Assembly (NCBI RefSeq): GCF_018780105.1
Contig: NZ_JADMKC010000012.1
Location: forward strand, 21,084-85,083
DNA length: 64,000 nt
Origin: Thiobacillus sp.
GTDB lineage: Bacteria > Pseudomonadota > Gammaproteobacteria > Burkholderiales > Thiobacillaceae
Direction of reading: 5' to 3'
Positions 57,029 to 64,000 of the stretch are shown here, one piece after another. A program made the translations under genes and the position numbers. Position 1 is the first letter of the stretch. Each line of letters begins with the position of its first letter. The notes under the pieces were generated by a model that made no database searches, had not been told where the DNA came from, and worked only from the letters and a program-made list of their open reading frames with translations.

Positions 57029-59790
57029 GCCGAGAAAAAATCGTGCGCACTGTGGCTGGTCGCCTGAGCTTGCGCAAGCCGCAAACCGTTAGCCTGGAGC
57101 GGCTTCACACCGCGCTGGAGACAGTGCCCGCATTGCGCGACTCGAAAGCCCGTTCAGCCGGGGAACTGAAAGCCATGCAGGAAGCGCTGATGGCTGAGTT
57201 TCCGAAGTTGACGGACTTCGAGCGTGACTTTCCCTCCTTGTGTTTCGCGTTGGCAACGGGTGTCGGCAAGACGCGTCTGATGGGAGCTTTCATCAGTTAT
57301 CTGCATGCGGCTTATGGCTACAAGCACTTCTTTGTGCTGGCACCCAACCTGACGATCTACGACAAGCTGATCCGCGACTTCAGCGATACAACGGGGCCGA
57401 AATACGTATTCAAGGGTATTTCAGACTTCGCCGCTGCCACGCCAGAGGTGATTACCGGTGAAACCTATGAGCAACGCGGCGACTTAGTTTCCCAAGCAAT
57501 TGATGCGCCTGTTCAGATCAATATCTTCAACATCTCGAAGATCAATTCTGAGGTTCGCGGCGGCAAGGCGCCGAAGATCAAGCGGCTTTCCGAGTACCTT
57601 GGTCAGAGTTATTTCGAATACCTGGCTGAACTGCCCGATCTGGTCCTCATCATGGACGAGTCGCACCGTTACCGTGCCAGTGCAGGCATCCGGGCGTTGA
57701 ACGAGCTGAGGCCATTGCTGGGCCTTGAGCTGACGGCAACACCCTTTACCGAAGGGGCGAAAGGCCCAGTGCCCTTTAAAAACGTGGTGATGGATTACCC
57801 GTTGGCGCTCGCCATCGAGGACGGCTTCGTCAAAGAACCCGCCGTGGTGACTCAGCAGAACTTCAACCCGGCCGATCACAGTGCGGAGCAGTTGGAGCGT
57901 ATCAAGCTCATGGACGGCATCCGTGTTCATGAGGAAACCAAGGTGCATCTGCTGACCTACGCCGAGCAGAGCGGGCAGAAACCGGTGAAGCCATTCATGC
58001 TGGTGATTGCCCGTGATACCACGCATGCCGGCGTGCTCTTGGGAACGCTGGAGAATTTGTTCGACGGACAGTACAAGGGCAAGGTGATTCAGGTCGACAG
58101 CAGCAGGACCGGCGCCGAAGAAGACAAGATGATTCGCGATCTGCTTGAGGTCGAGAGTTACAGTAGCCCCACCGAGATTGTGATTCACGTCAATATGCTG
58201 AAAGAAGGCTGGGACGTAACGAACCTCTACACCATCGTGCCACTGCGCGCTGCCAACGCGCAAACCCTAATTCAGCAGTCCATCGGGCGCGGCTTGCGTC
58301 TGCCCTATGGCCGAAAGACCGGGGTTGAGGTGGTGGATCGCCTGAACATCATCGCGCACGATAGGTTCAAGGAGGTCATCGACGAGGCAGGCAAGGGCGA
58401 CTCGCCGATCCGCTTGAAGGAATTGAGGCTGGAGCCAACCGACAACAATGGAAGTCGGTTGACCAGTCTTTCAGTGCCATCCAATACAGCCGTGATGCTG
58501 GGTATTTCTGACGTGAAAGGCTCCGGCGCCGATGGCGCCGCAGTGGTTTCCGCCGGTTATAAACAGGGCACTGGTGATTCCGCTCAATCGCTATCGGTGG
58601 TTTTCACGGGCGAGGAACGCAGAATTGCCATGGTGGCAATGGATGCGGTCGCGGAGCTGGGCAAAGACCGGGGCCTTGTCCCCACCAGCACGGCATTGAG
58701 CACGGCCAGTGTCCAAGATAGGCTGACCCAACTGGTCATGGAGCGACTGGTGCCGCAGCAAGGCGGGCTGCTGGACGCTATGGCCTCCAATGCCGAAGCC
58801 GTGGCCGAAGTGGTGAAAAAGTCGGTTGAGGTTTTTATCGACCAGACCATCGACATTCCGCGCATCACCGTTGTACCCATTGGGCCGGTGAAGGGTGGCT
58901 ACCGCAGTTTCACACTTGATGTGTCGCGCATGAACTATCAGGCGACCGACCAGCAGTTATTGTCACAAGGCCTGCAATCGGGACGTCAACTGACCTACGG
59001 CGAGGCTGCCGTGATCGAAGAAACCCGGCTTGAGGACTACATCGTCCGTGAACTGATCAACTACGACGACGTGTCTTATGACGACCATGCCGATCTGATC
59101 TACGAGCTGGCGGGTCAGGCGGTGGCGCACTTTCTCCGCAGGCAGCCTGACGAATCGGCCGTGCACAACATCTTGGGCAACCATGGACGTGCCATCGCGG
59201 AGAGCATCCATCTCCAGATGGCCAGGCACTATGAAGAAGATTCGGCCGGTTCGGAGGTAATCGTCAGCCAGGGCTTCATGCCGCTGAAGCCTTGTGCCTT
59301 TACTGCCAAGGACGATGTGAAGCCTCTGCACTGGGCGCCTGATGATAAACGGACCATCGGTCAGTACGTTTATGGCGGCTTCCAACGCTGCGCGTATCCC
59401 TTCCAGAAGTTTCACTCGGACACAGAGCGTATCCTGGCAACGGTGCTGGAGCGCGAGGCCCGCCGCTGGTTCCGTCCCGTTTCCGGTCAGTTCAGCATTT
59501 ACTACCGATCAGGCGTGAACCAGCCTGAATACATCCCGGATTTCGTGGTGGCTTTGGACGACATCACACTAATGATCGAAACGAAGAAGGCCAAGGAAGT
59601 TGCCGAAGCACAGGAGTCCGAGACGGAGGTGAAGGCCAAAGCCGATCAGGCGGTGATCTGGTGCAAGAACGCATCGGACTATGCAGCTAAGGTCGGTGGA
59701 AAATCTTGGGTTTACCTATTGATACCGCATGATGCGGTGGCCCCAAACATGACAATTTCCGCGCTTCGCTCGCGCTACGAAGTTAAATAA
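57025..59790 (+). CDS. Type III Res-like helicase-nuclease
   Basis: The 921-residue SF2 translocase has Walker A ATGVGKTRL at 77-85, the DEAH variant MDESHRY near 210, and motif VI QSIGRGLRLPYG near 425. Near the C-terminus, YIPDFVVALDD...LMIETKKAKE (about 834-853) is a PD-(D/E)XK nuclease motif. The ATGA overlap with the PHP-ATPase gene supports co-translation. Together with the Mod it probably forms the restriction part of the island. Confidence 0.9.
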   Translation: MSREKIVRTVAGRLSLRKPQTVSLERLHTALETVPALRDSKARSAGELKAMQEALMAEFPKLTDFERDFPSLCFALATGVGKTRLMGAFISYLHAAYGYKHFFVLAPNLTIYDKLIRDFSDTTGPKYVFKGISDFAAATPEVITGETYEQRGDLVSQAIDAPVQINIFNISKINSEVRGGKAPKIKRLSEYLGQSYFEYLAELPDLVLIMDESHRYRASAGIRALNELRPLLGLELTATPFTEGAKGPVPFKNVVMDYPLALAIEDGFVKEPAVVTQQNFNPADHSAEQLERIKLMDGIRVHEETKVHLLTYAEQSGQKPVKPFMLVIARDTTHAGVLLGTLENLFDGQYKGKVIQVDSSRTGAEEDKMIRDLLEVESYSSPTEIVIHVNMLKEGWDVTNLYTIVPLRAANAQTLIQQSIGRGLRLPYGRKTGVEVVDRLNIIAHDRFKEVIDEAGKGDSPIRLKELRLEPTDNNGSRLTSLSVPSNTAVMLGISDVKGSGADGAAVVSAGYKQGTGDSAQSLSVVFTGEERRIAMVAMDAVAELGKDRGLVPTSTALSTASVQDRLTQLVMERLVPQQGGLLDAMASNAEAVAEVVKKSVEVFIDQTIDIPRITVVPIGPVKGGYRSFTLDVSRMNYQATDQQLLSQGLQSGRQLTYGEAAVIEETRLEDYIVRELINYDDVSYDDHADLIYELAGQAVAHFLRRQPDESAVHNILGNHGRAIAESIHLQMARHYEEDSAGSEVIVSQGFMPLKPCAFTAKDDVKPLHWAPDDKRTIGQYVYGGFQRCAYPFQKFHSDTERILATVLEREARRWFRPVSGQFSIYYRSGVNQPEYIPDFVVALDDITLMIETKKAKEVAEAQESETEVKAKADQAVIWCKNASDYAAKVGGKSWVYLLIPHDAVAPNMTISALRSRYEVK

Positions 59791-59905
59791 AACTGAGCCG
59801 CAACGAAGTGCAGGAGCAGAACATCCAGCGTATCGACAAGCCGCTGGATCAGTTTGCCAAGCTGCTGGTCGCCGCCAGAACCCCAAGGTGGCCGCCGCGG
59901 CCTGA
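59791..59905 (+). repeat. Direct repeat flanking the island, right copy (degenerate SIR2-like 3' end)
   Basis: It starts at the base after the res stop codon with AACTGAGCCGCAACGAAG and ends with the TGA of GCGGCCTGA. Compared with 46259-46386 it lacks 9 bases early and 4 bases late, which breaks the frame. It encodes RNEVQEQNIQRIDKPLDQFA as against RNEARFLQEQNIQRIDMPLD in the intact gene. Confidence 0.85.
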
Positions 59906-59929
59906 GACCCGCGCCCCCCTCGGGAGGCG

Positions 59930-61489
59930 CTAAGCCTCGCTGCTTGCCACCGGATGCGCGGTACCGTCCGGATCCATGCTCTCGATGCGGACGGTGTAGC
60001 CCCACAGGCGGGCGAGATGACGCAGCATTTCCGGCGCCGATTCGCCCAGCGGCCGGCGATCGTGCATGTAATGGCGCAGCGTCAGTGAACGGTCGCCGAA
60101 GACATCGACCTGGTAGGCCTGGATGTTGGGCTCGCGGTTGCCCAGATTGTACTGGTCGGCAAGCAGTTGTCGCACGGTGCGATAGCCAGCGTCGTCGTGA
60201 ATCGCGGTGACTTCCAGCTTGTCCTCGTTATCGTCGTCCACCAGCGCGAACAGCTTGAGGTCGCGAATCAGCTTGGGTGAAAGGTATTGCGCGATGAAGC
60301 TTTCGTCCTTGAAATTGCGCATGGCGAAGTCGAGCGTCTTCACCCAGTCGCTGCCGGCCAGATCCGGGAACCAGCGGCGGTCCTCTTCAGTCGGGTGTTC
60401 GCAGATGCGGCGCAGGTCGGTGAACATGGCGAAACCCAGCGCGTAGGGGTTGATGCCGCTGTAGTGGCGGCTGTTGTAGGGCGGTTGGTAGACCACGTTG
60501 GTGTGCGACTGCAGGAACTCCATCATGAAGCCGTCGGTGAGTTTGCCTTCCTCGTACAGGTGGTTCAGCAGGGTGTAATGCCAGAAGGTGGCCCAGCCTT
60601 CGTTCATGACCTGGGTCTGGCGCTGCGGGTAGAAATACTGCGCGATCTTGCGCACGATGCGCACGATCTCGCGCTGCCAGGGCTCCAGGCGCGGGGCGTT
60701 CTTCTCGATGAAATAGAGCAGGTTTTCCTGCGGCTCGGCCGGGAAGCGGCGCACCTGTTTTTCCACTTCGGCCACCGCTTTCACCGGCACGGTGCGCCAC
60801 AGGTCGTTGACCTGGGATTGCAGGTAGGCCTCGCGTTCCAGCTGGCGTGCCTGCTCCTTGCCCATGGACAGTTTGGTCGGCCGCTTGTAGCGATCCACGC
60901 CGTGATTCATCAGCGCGTGGCAGGAGTCGAGAATCTCTTCCACGGCTTCATCGCCGTGACGCTGCTCGCACTCGGCGATGAAATGACGGGCGAACACGAG
61001 GTAGTCGAGAATGCCCTCGGCGTCGGTCCAGGTGCGGAACAGGTAATTGCCCTTGAAGAAGGAGTTGTGGCCATAGGCGGCATGGGCGATCACCAGCGCC
61101 TGCATGGTCAGGGTGTTTTCTTCCATCAGGTAGGCGATGCAAGGGCTGGAATTGATGACGATCTCGTAGGCCAGGCCCATCTGCCCGCGCTGGTAGCCCT
61201 TCTGGGTGGAGAGGAATTGCTTGCCGTACGACCAGTGGTGATAGCCCACCGGCATGCCGACCGAGGAATAGGCGTCGATCATCTGTTCGGAGGTGATGAC
61301 CTCGATCTGGTTGGGGTAGGTGTCGAGGCCGTAATGGGCGGCGACGCGGGCGATCTCGTGGTCGTATTGATCGAGCAGCTCGAAGGTCCATTCCGAACCT
61401 TCCGAGATCGGCTGGCGTGGGCTGACGGGCGGGGCCGCGTTCTCCATTTCGGTTTCCATTTCAAGCCACCTTCTTCCTGAACAGTTCAC
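59930..61489 (-). CDS. SpoVR family protein
   Basis: The 519-residue protein is full length for the SpoVR/YcgB family. Key segments are SEWTFELLDQYDHEIARVAA, YPNQIEVITSEQMIDAYSS, MNEGWATFWHYTLLNHLYEE and INPYALGFAMFTDLRRICEH. It overlaps yeaH by 29 bases. In enterobacteria the YeaG-YeaH-YcgB trio responds to nitrogen and starvation stress; the molecular role of SpoVR is unknown. Confidence 0.95.
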   Translation of the reverse strand: MNCSGRRWLEMETEMENAAPPVSPRQPISEGSEWTFELLDQYDHEIARVAAHYGLDTYPNQIEVITSEQMIDAYSSVGMPVGYHHWSYGKQFLSTQKGYQRGQMGLAYEIVINSSPCIAYLMEENTLTMQALVIAHAAYGHNSFFKGNYLFRTWTDAEGILDYLVFARHFIAECEQRHGDEAVEEILDSCHALMNHGVDRYKRPTKLSMGKEQARQLEREAYLQSQVNDLWRTVPVKAVAEVEKQVRRFPAEPQENLLYFIEKNAPRLEPWQREIVRIVRKIAQYFYPQRQTQVMNEGWATFWHYTLLNHLYEEGKLTDGFMMEFLQSHTNVVYQPPYNSRHYSGINPYALGFAMFTDLRRICEHPTEEDRRWFPDLAGSDWVKTLDFAMRNFKDESFIAQYLSPKLIRDLKLFALVDDDNEDKLEVTAIHDDAGYRTVRQLLADQYNLGNREPNIQAYQVDVFGDRSLTLRHYMHDRRPLGESAPEMLRHLARLWGYTVRIESMDPDGTAHPVASSEA

Positions 61490-62726
61490 GAAACACCGGA
61501 TAGATGTCTTCCAGCGTGAGGATGCGCTGCATGGCGAAGCGCGGGCTCGCCGCTTTCACCCGTTCATACTCGTGCCACAGGCTTTGCGGCACTTCGGCCT
61601 CGATTTCCACGTAGGCGAAGTACTGCGTCAGCGGGAGGATGCTTTGCAGCAGCAGCTCGCGGCAGCGCGGCGAATCGTCTTCCCAGTTGTCGCCGTCCGA
61701 AGCCTGGGCGGCGTAGATGTTCCAGCTCGCGCTCGGATAGCGTTCGAGGATGATGTCCTTCATCAGTTCGAGGGCGCTGGACACCACGGTGCCTCCGCTT
61801 TCCCGCGAGTTGAAGAACTCTTCCTCGTCGACTTCCTTGGCCACGGTATGGTGACGGATGAACACCACGTCGATGCGTTCGTAGCTCTTGGTGAGGAAAA
61901 GATAGAGCAGCATGAAAAAACGCTTGGCGATGTTCTTGCGGTCGGCGTCCATCGAACCCGACACGTCCAGCAGGCAGAACATCACCGCCTGGCTGCTGGG
62001 CGTCGGCTGGTCGACCCGGTTGGCGTAGCGCAGGTCCCAGGTGTCGAGGAAGGGCACGGCCGCAACGCGGGACTTGAGCGCCGCGATCTCCTCGCGCAGC
62101 GTCTCAGCCTCGTCGCTGGCACCGAGGCCGCGGGCGACGAGCGCTTCGAGCGCTTCCTCGGCTTCGCGCAGCGCTTCGCGGGGGCCAGCGGCCATGGCGA
62201 GCCGGCGGCCGATGGCATGCTTCATCGAACGCACCACGTGCAGATTGGACGGGTTGCCCTGGCTGACGAAGCCCGCGCGCGCGCGTTTGACCTCGGGCAC
62301 GGCGGCAAGCTGCTTCTTCACCAGATCGGGCAGCGCCAGATCCTGGAAGAAGAAATCCATGAATTCTTCCTTCGACAGCTCGAACACGAAGTCGTCCATG
62401 CTCTCGCCCTGCGGCCCGCCGCCACTGCCGCTACCTTTCCCCTCGCCGCCTTCGGGGCGGTCCACCCGGTCGCCGCTGACGAACTCGCGGTTGCCGGGCA
62501 GCACGATGTTGCGGCGGCCGCCGGAGCCGTGGTGGAAGACCGGCTCGGACATGTCCTTGGAAGGAATGGAAATCTTTTCCCCGCGCTCCAGATCGGTCAC
62601 CTTGCGGCCGGACACGACCTCCGCCGCAGCCTTGCGGATCTGCGTCTTGAAGCGGCGCAGAAAGCGTTGCCGGTTGACGGCGCTGCGGTTCTTGCCGGAG
62701 AGGCGGCGGTCGACGAGCTGGCTCAT
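61461..62726 (-). CDS. yeaH: DUF444/YeaH family protein
   Basis: The 421-residue protein matches YeaH: MSQLVDRRLSGKNRSAVNRQ and a C-terminal von Willebrand A-like domain with the MIDAS pattern CLLDVSGSMDADRK and ESGGTVVSSALELM. It is the middle member of the prkA-yeaH-spoVR operon and is thought to work with the PrkA kinase. Confidence 0.95.
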   Translation of the reverse strand: MSQLVDRRLSGKNRSAVNRQRFLRRFKTQIRKAAAEVVSGRKVTDLERGEKISIPSKDMSEPVFHHGSGGRRNIVLPGNREFVSGDRVDRPEGGEGKGSGSGGGPQGESMDDFVFELSKEEFMDFFFQDLALPDLVKKQLAAVPEVKRARAGFVSQGNPSNLHVVRSMKHAIGRRLAMAAGPREALREAEEALEALVARGLGASDEAETLREEIAALKSRVAAVPFLDTWDLRYANRVDQPTPSSQAVMFCLLDVSGSMDADRKNIAKRFFMLLYLFLTKSYERIDVVFIRHHTVAKEVDEEEFFNSRESGGTVVSSALELMKDIILERYPSASWNIYAAQASDGDNWEDDSPRCRELLLQSILPLTQYFAYVEIEAEVPQSLWHEYERVKAASPRFAMQRILTLEDIYPVFRELFRKKVA

Positions 62727-62766
62727 GGGTGGCGCTCCTTGGCCGGGTGGGGGTGGGAATGGGGCG

Positions 62767-62937
62767 CGGAAATCCCCCCTAACCCCCCTTTTTCAAAGGG
62801 GGGGATACCCAGGTGGGAGAGGGGCGTGGCAATTCCTTCTGTCCCCGCTTTTTTCAAGGAGGGGATACCCAGACAGCCCCCATCGCGGGGTTTCTCCCCC
62901 CTTTGAAAAAGGGGGGCTGGGGGGGATTTGCGGTGCG
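62767..62937. repeat. Cluster of C/G-tract inverted repeats between prkA and yeaH
   Basis: Copies of a unit with AATCCCCCCTAACCCCCC and TTTTTCAAAGGGGG occur in both orientations: about 62767 (plus), 62829 (weaker, plus) and 62898-62937 (reversed). The ends form long hairpins. Such units are dispersed MITE-like repeats in many genomes. They expand the prkA-yeaH spacing to 240 bases. Confidence 0.8.
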
Positions 62938-62966
62938 GTGACATCACCAATACCCCATCGCGCCCG

Positions 62967-64000
62967 TTACGACGCCTTCCTCGCACGCAGATACCATTCG
63001 GCCAGCAGGCGCACCTGCTTGTCGGTGTAGCCCTTGGTGACCATGCGCTGGACGAAGTCGTGATGCTTCTTCTGTTCCTCGCTGGAGGCCTTAGTATTGA
63101 ACGAGATGACCGGCAGCAAATCCTCGGTGCTGGAGAACATGCGTTTTTCGATGACTGCGCGCAGCTTCTCATAGCTGGTCCAGGTCGGGTTCTTGCCGTG
63201 GTTCTGGGCGCGGGCGCGCAGCACGAAGTTGACCACCTCGTTGCGGAAGTCCTTCGGGTTGGCGATGCCGGCGGGCTTCTCGATTTTTTCCAGTTCGGCA
63301 TTGAGCTGGGTGCGGTCGAGGATCTCGCCGGTGTCGGGATCGCGGAACTCCTGATCCTGGATCCACATGTCGGCGTAGGTCACGTAACGGTCGAAAATGT
63401 TCTGGCCGTATTCCGAATACGATTCCAAGTAGGCGGTCTGCAGTTCCTTTTCGATGTACTCCGAGTAGTGCGGCGACAGGTATTCCTTGAGGTAGGCCAC
63501 ATAGCGCTGCTCGGCCTCGGGCGGCAACTGTTCCTGCTCGATCTGCTGCTCCAGCACGTAGAGCAGGTGCACCGGGTTGGCCGCGATCTCGCTGTGATCG
63601 AAGTTGAATACCTTGGACAGGATCTTGAAGGCGAAGCGGGTCGAGATGCCGGTCATGCCCTCGTCGACACCGGCGAAATCGCGGTATTCCTGGTAGCTCT
63701 TGGCCTTGGGATCGGTGTCCTTGAGGTTTTCGCCGTCGTAGATGCGCATCTTGGAGTAGATGCTGGAGTTCTCCGGCTCCTTGAGCCGGGTCAGGATCGC
63801 AAACTGCGCCAGCATCTCCAGCGTGCCTGGCGCGCATGGCGATTCCGACAGCGAGCTGTGCTGCAGCAGTTTCTGGTAGATCTTCACCTCTTCGGATACG
63901 CGCAGGCAGTACGGCACCTTGACGATGTAGATGCGGTCGAGGAAAGCCTCGTTGTTCTTGTTGTTGCGGAAAGTCGTCCACTCCGACTCGTTGCTGTGGG
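62967..64000 (-). CDS. prkA: PrkA/YeaG serine protein kinase, C-terminal part (cut by window end)
   Basis: The frame is open to the window edge, leaving 344 residues visible. NESEWTTFRNNKNNEAFLDR and IYIVKVPYCLRVSEEVKIYQ are conserved in the AAA-like region of PrkA, followed by the kinase-like C-terminal domain (HHDFVQRMVTKGYTDKQVRL). It heads the prkA-yeaH-spoVR operon, a starvation and stress kinase. Confidence 0.95.
   Translation of the reverse strand, partial: HSNESEWTTFRNNKNNEAFLDRIYIVKVPYCLRVSEEVKIYQKLLQHSSLSESPCAPGTLEMLAQFAILTRLKEPENSSIYSKMRIYDGENLKDTDPKAKSYQEYRDFAGVDEGMTGISTRFAFKILSKVFNFDHSEIAANPVHLLYVLEQQIEQEQLPPEAEQRYVAYLKEYLSPHYSEYIEKELQTAYLESYSEYGQNIFDRYVTYADMWIQDQEFRDPDTGEILDRTQLNAELEKIEKPAGIANPKDFRNEVVNFVLRARAQNHGKNPTWTSYEKLRAVIEKRMFSSTEDLLPVISFNTKASSEEQKKHHDFVQRMVTKGYTDKQVRLLAEWYLRARKAS

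Noticed and set aside
59791..59905. A separate gene or frameshifted gene after res
   Set aside because: The stretch only encodes a broken end of the SIR2-like protein with two deletions and has no start; it is better explained as a displaced duplicate.

Overview
The window is a GC-rich bacterial chromosome segment. It is most likely from a nitrogen-fixing betaproteobacterium, judging by a NifL-independent NifA with the full Cys-X11-Cys-X19-Cys-X4-Cys oxygen-sensing motif, fixABCX, an isc-type Fe-S operon, the yeaG-yeaH-spoVR trio and the overall codon style. The genus cannot be fixed from sequence alone. The structural genes nifHDK and nifENX are not in this window.

Layout. (1) 1-4349: the end of an amtB ammonium channel, an FmdB zinc ribbon, then a run of unfamiliar genes headed by an AAA+ ATPase, with NifA-type upstream activator sequences (UAS). 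(2) 4372-12406: amine-oxidase-like flavoprotein, GST, SelO, FAH hydrolase, Rieske ferredoxin, a CCA-enzyme-derived HD protein that has lost its HD pair, an ankyrin protein and small unknowns. (3) 12407-20090: accessory DNA with a lower-GC stand-alone AAA/ORC-like ATPase, PNPOx-like protein, beta-carbonic anhydrase, PPK2 and a row of integron-like gene cassettes separated by attC-like sites, without an integrase. (4) 20096-21843 (minus): an unknown protein, a truncated haemoglobin and Fe-SOD behind a consensus sigma-54 promoter and NifA UAS. (5) 22328-28133: iscS-iscU-iscA-iscA-hscA-fdx-ald, also with a NifA UAS and sigma-54 promoter. (6) 28290-35091: nifV, a cysE/nifP-type acetyltransferase, nifW, fixABCX, a Shethna-type ferredoxin and a TPR-like protein. 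(7) 35284-46386: nifA, nifB, fdxN, HesB-like, TPR-like, LRV, two nifZ, nifS, nifT, a DegT-like protein lacking the PLP lysine, a ferredoxin and a SIR2-like gene. (8) 46387-59790: a 13.4 kb defence island that begins at the stop codon of the SIR2-like gene and is followed by a degenerate copy of that gene's 3' end. It holds an excisionase-like HTH, SNF2 helicase, KilA-N protein, a Kiwa-like kwaA-kwaB pair, a Mod-type methyltransferase, a PHP-ATPase (TrlF type) and a Res-type helicase-nuclease. Almost every junction overlaps by one to four bases. (9) 59930-64000 (minus): spoVR, yeaH/DUF444 and the end of prkA/yeaG.

How it fits together. Four clear pairs of TGT-N10-ACA and TGGCAC-N5-TTGC elements show that NifA drives nifV, nifB, a dedicated isc operon and a divergent oxygen/superoxide-protection operon. 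No nifU is present here, so the IscU scaffold together with NifS and IscS may supply Fe-S clusters for nitrogenase. FixABCX and several ferredoxins supply reductant, and ald and amtB link to nitrogen assimilation. The defence island and the cassette array are later insertions into this metabolic neighbourhood.
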